This document shows positions 62,501 to 64,000 of a stretch of 64,000 nucleotides of DNA, one piece after another. Position 1 is the first letter of the stretch; every line of letters begins with the position of its first letter. The notes beneath the pieces are model-generated. The model ran no database searches, was not told the origin of the DNA, and worked only from the letters and a program-made list of their open reading frames with translations. A program made the position numbers and the translations under genes. The stretch is from Planctomycetota bacterium. GTDB lineage: Bacteria > Planctomycetota > Phycisphaerae > Sedimentisphaerales > Anaerohalosphaeraceae. The stretch spans positions 1 through 64,000 of the forward strand of contig VRUI01000012.1 of NCBI GenBank assembly GCA_019456225.1, read 5' to 3'.

Positions 62501-62964
62501 TTACCCGGTTTTACGGACGCCCACCAGCTTCTCCATTTCTTTGTCTGCGATTGACGCTTTGCTTTATTGGCAAGCCCATCGAAAGGCCACTGCATCCCTG
62601 TCAGGTTCGTTAGTGCGACCCATGCACCCTGCCGCACAGTCCAGTTTCCATCGTCCAATGCATTTAACAGCGGATCAATCTGCTTTCGCCCGCCGCACCA
62701 TCCCAAAGACAATGCCGCGTCCCGCCGAACTTTTGAAGAGGGATCTTTCAGGGCACGCTCAAGTGCATCGGCTGCTTTACCCGCCCTTAAATACCCAAGC
62801 GATTCGGCGGCGGCGCTTCGAACACTCGCATTATTATCGGCCAGCAGCTTAACCTGCTCATCGATCTGCATGTCGTAAGGATTATCTGCTGCTTTAAGGG
62901 CACCGGCAAAAGCTGCGCAAATCAAAACGCCGCACAACGCAATATTTGTCAACATTGATCTCAT
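59584..62964 (-). CDS. Secreted HEAT-repeat / beta-propeller protein with haem-binding CXXCH (HzsA-like)
   Basis: This 1126-residue exported protein has the signal peptide IALCGVLICAAFAGALKA. Many HEAT repeats span about 30-580 (DNNASVRSAAAESLGYLRAG, WVRINAAKTLMFM, VRYAAAESLDRI). A PD40/TolB-like beta-propeller follows (about 640-900; CEVSWDGSKIIFAHRGGD, VQPAYMGDGRVIFSSS). The C-terminal domain holds one c-type haem motif, CVGCH, near residue 1060. Planctomycete proteins of this build are related to the hydrazine synthase alpha subunit, but HzsA itself has two haems and no HEAT repeats, and no anammox genes are nearby. It is therefore better called an HzsA-related cytochrome of unknown function. 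It starts 34 bases after the phosphoesterase gene. Confidence 0.85.
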   Translation of the reverse strand: MRSMLTNIALCGVLICAAFAGALKAADNPYDMQIDEQVKLLADNNASVRSAAAESLGYLRAGKAADALERALKDPSSKVRRDAALSLGWCGGRKQIDPLLNALDDGNWTVRQGAWVALTNLTGMQWPFDGLANKAKRQSQTKKWRSWWASVKPGKIPDEVMALLRANADKYESSPRQWHVERGLRAMGALGGDGAAQQIIEILWSYKKQTGRTFSQKAMVQAGLRSLGRLGGQQAEEMLIEFLANPYWVRYAADALGDIGGRKACRALLKAYPDYARNIKGANPKLVPKDDRPGLDPSDRMYEVPYAIALALARMSDSFDEELLAQLTELAPLLTANLPSDFDGIMIYELQSYQEIYAYLIELSGKRNAISEIAFQTLGVSNKRRLSKEEQSLLKLAKTSPGDVPNAATWLPVICRDKQYVPKLIKLLKHQNGWVRINAAKTLMFMNEQSALAAITEILTASKPEAEYGYNGKFFFMKPKFGYAEYNDVPPRWRQAFVQALGVLKAKQCVPKLVELLNDDRNVLEVRYAAAESLDRISTPPAIEALKAAQANHPFHSIKMFAREALWRRGIRQSTTTAGSVKPLPKTAPDTKSYPVFPPAVVFIKGDNVMPNNFQIDIWRMTYSTTDSGPTYRLGNNLYVLRPANSRGKVTQLTHFKDGYVADCEVSWDGSKIIFAHRGGDTDPWWHIYEIGADGSGMRQLTYGPYHDVQPAYMGDGRVIFSSSRIGVRDEYHGYPATGLTVMNSDGTDIHCIGFNFGRDNEPAVMPDGRIVFSRLELFYSRMKTELTLHSVFPDGTKDITLYGPERRDFWRQVTKDSGEKWWGEVAPRHRVLRLTQPQYFDSQRLICMTTAGATLIGPGRLKERIIRADQTRSVTSPFPLSDGRILCASSRRTFNLKDIDLGLYVMDSDTGKLTLLYNDPDTAEFEPRPLMPRRRPRSLATGPSERSGAYTGKFFCRSVFDSQESRVGLRGKLVRVVEGQPVVARHHTHLNKAGPAWKNHTGTHARVLGTVPLAADGSFFVNIPADRLIHFQVLDSDRRVVGNQQVWMYARPEETRGCVGCHEKPDATAYMKNGLFPQAAKTAPIDCLPTGGEFSYRAKFWNKGTLTDEGEERTRTVRAVNLISR

Positions 62965-62998
62965 TGGCTTATCATCCCTCTATATCACTTAAACAAAG

Positions 62999-63850
62999 TT
63001 ATACCTCGACAGAAGCAAGCGGCACAATACACTCGATTAGCTCATCGATCGTATAACATCTTGCTATGTCCAAGGCCATCAGGCAGCCGTGGTTGTGTTC
63101 GGAGGTTAGGATTATCAGATTTTCTCCGATCTTACTAAAACCCGTATCTTGTTTCTGGTGGCCAAGAATAAAGATTTTTATGCCAAGGGCTTTTGCGAAC
63201 TCATCCTGCTTTTCCTGACTGTGTCTTCTGCCCCATGTCAGGAGATAGGCGGGCTCGCCGCGAAGAAGATCGTCGGGAAAAAGTTCCCTGTCAAAAACCT
63301 CATGGTCAAAATCACTGATATGTTGATCACCCGGAATAGAATGCGACACCCATATTCCCGAAGTTGTCTTAACAGCAAGCGGCTGCGAGAGAAGATACTC
63401 TTTGATCGTCTCGTTAACTTCCTCGAAATCGTCCTCAAAGCACTGCCGAAGCGAATATTTGAAAGCCTCGTTCATCTCCTTGCCGCCTTTCATCACGTCG
63501 CTATCGGTTACTATCGCCGTGTCGTGGTTTCCCATTACCAGTTGAACCTGCTCAGGAAATTTCAACTTCAGCTTAAGGATGTCAAAGAACAATAGAAACG
63601 ACAGGCACCCGCTATGCGGCTCATCTTTACCGCCATGGAGAATCTCCTGGAAAACCAGGTATGTGTCGGGGTTGTTGGCAAGGTCGGCAAAAGCAGCGAT
63701 CCTCTTGAAATTCTTTCGGTGTCCGTGAAGGTCGCCGGAAACAACCAGCCTGCCCTCTGAAGGCAATTCAATAATATTACCATGGCGGAGCTTATCTGAA
63801 TAATTTAACTCCGCTGCTTTATTGCAAAGGTCGATGGTCTTTTGAGCCAT
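62999..63850 (-). CDS. Calcineurin-like metallophosphoesterase (PPP-type phosphatase)
   Basis: This 283-residue cytoplasmic enzyme has the dimetal motifs VVSGDLHGH (D40, H42), VMGNHD and SHS plus FILGHQ; the segment between the first two motifs reads LVFQEILHGG in place of GDYVDRG. This is close to PPP-type protein phosphatases. The start ATG at 63850 lies only 4 bases after the stop of a Ser/Thr kinase gene. A kinase-phosphatase pair working on the same substrates is the natural reading, but it is not proven. Confidence 0.87.
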   Translation of the reverse strand: MAQKTIDLCNKAAELNYSDKLRHGNIIELPSEGRLVVSGDLHGHRKNFKRIAAFADLANNPDTYLVFQEILHGGKDEPHSGCLSFLLFFDILKLKLKFPEQVQLVMGNHDTAIVTDSDVMKGGKEMNEAFKYSLRQCFEDDFEEVNETIKEYLLSQPLAVKTTSGIWVSHSIPGDQHISDFDHEVFDRELFPDDLLRGEPAYLLTWGRRHSQEKQDEFAKALGIKIFILGHQKQDTGFSKIGENLIILTSEHNHGCLMALDIARCYTIDELIECIVPLASVEV

Positions 63851-63854
63851 TTAT

Positions 63855-64000
63855 TTAGCCTCTTGTGTGAAAAATATCCCTGATAAGCCCGTCAAACGTG
63901 GCGATGATCTCAGACATATTTTCCGGTCTCTTAGCCGGTTTTTCCTCGATACATCTCATCACTATTTCAGAAACCTTTTTGGGAATTTGCTTATAAACCT
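63855..64000 (-). CDS. Ser/Thr protein kinase, C-terminal part (runs off the window)
   Basis: The frame entering the window on the minus strand reads YKQIPKKVSEIVMRCIEEKP, then AKRPENMSEIIATFDGLI and a TAA at 63857-63855. The phrase (I/L)...RC(I/L)EEKPAKRP is subdomain XI of Hanks-type Ser/Thr kinases, and the protein ends about 15 residues later with no transmembrane or PASTA region. The catalytic part lies outside the window. It is the upstream partner of the phosphatase gene at 62999-63850. Confidence 0.82.
   Translation of the reverse strand, partial: VYKQIPKKVSEIVMRCIEEKPAKRPENMSEIIATFDGLIRDIFHTRG

Noticed and set aside
59584-62964. Anammox hydrazine synthase
   Set aside because: The chain has only one CXXCH and a HEAT arm absent from HzsA. 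No HzsB/C, hydrazine dehydrogenase or nitrite reductase genes are near.

Overview
The window most likely comes from a planctomycete of class Phycisphaerae (Sedimentisphaerales-like). The reasons are several secreted proteins with PEP-CTERM tails ending in GLGGLFxRRRK, dockerin-like tails on other secreted proteins, DUF1080 and HEAT/HzsA-type proteins, a complete V-type ATPase operon and moderate GC content. This assignment is inference from gene content; no rRNA or tRNA gene was seen.

Layout. 1-2.9 kb: a damaged two-component locus. One NarL-type regulator is cut by what looks like the end of an IS256-like element, the partner histidine kinase is a pseudogene with three in-frame stops and a frameshift, and one regulator is intact. 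A ygbA-DUF1080 pair follows. 3-6.7 kb: a coiled-coil lipoprotein, a pseudopilin, two paralogous PEP-CTERM proteins with a decayed third copy between them, and a dockerin protein. 7-13 kb: rodA, then two zinc metalloproteases and a dockerin-tailed secreted protein. 13-18 kb: clpB flanked by repeat-rich DNA (a RAYT transposase remnant, a 9-bp array, a 46-unit 7-bp array, and one shared element of about 55-60 bp beside each array) and another PEP-CTERM gene. 19-23 kb: a three-gene phosphorelay. 23-37 kb: envelope and lipid genes (DUF481 barrel, ribD, MBL lipoprotein, methyltransferase, a TIGR03546/TIGR03545-type fusion, an LplT-PlsC-acyl ligase fusion, alpha/beta hydrolases). 37.5-42.3 kb: a coherent candidate system. 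A sigma54 activator sits opposite a consensus -24/-12 promoter that reads into a small membrane protein, a VIT/VWA protein with a membrane-plus-basic tail, and a rhombosortase-like protease. 42.3-45.5 kb: NUDIX, Bax-inhibitor-like, methyltransferase and cytidylate-kinase-like genes. 45.7-55 kb: the V-ATPase operon in the order ntpF-I-K-E-C-G-A-B-D, with a K subunit that keeps the Na+ ligands known from Enterococcus hirae, followed by a large membrane/repeat protein. 57-64 kb: a diguanylate cyclase, a ceramide-glucosyltransferase-like enzyme, a HEAT/propeller protein with one haem motif, and a phosphoesterase next to the end of a Ser/Thr kinase gene.

Themes. Much of the coding capacity serves the cell envelope: sorting signals, proteases, lipid remodelling and ion pumping. 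The intergenic DNA carries many short repeats: at least five families of 7-bp tandem repeats of unrelated sequence, five copies of a 30-bp REP-like repeat, a 44-bp dispersed repeat, and small GC-rich hairpins in most junctions of the V-ATPase operon.
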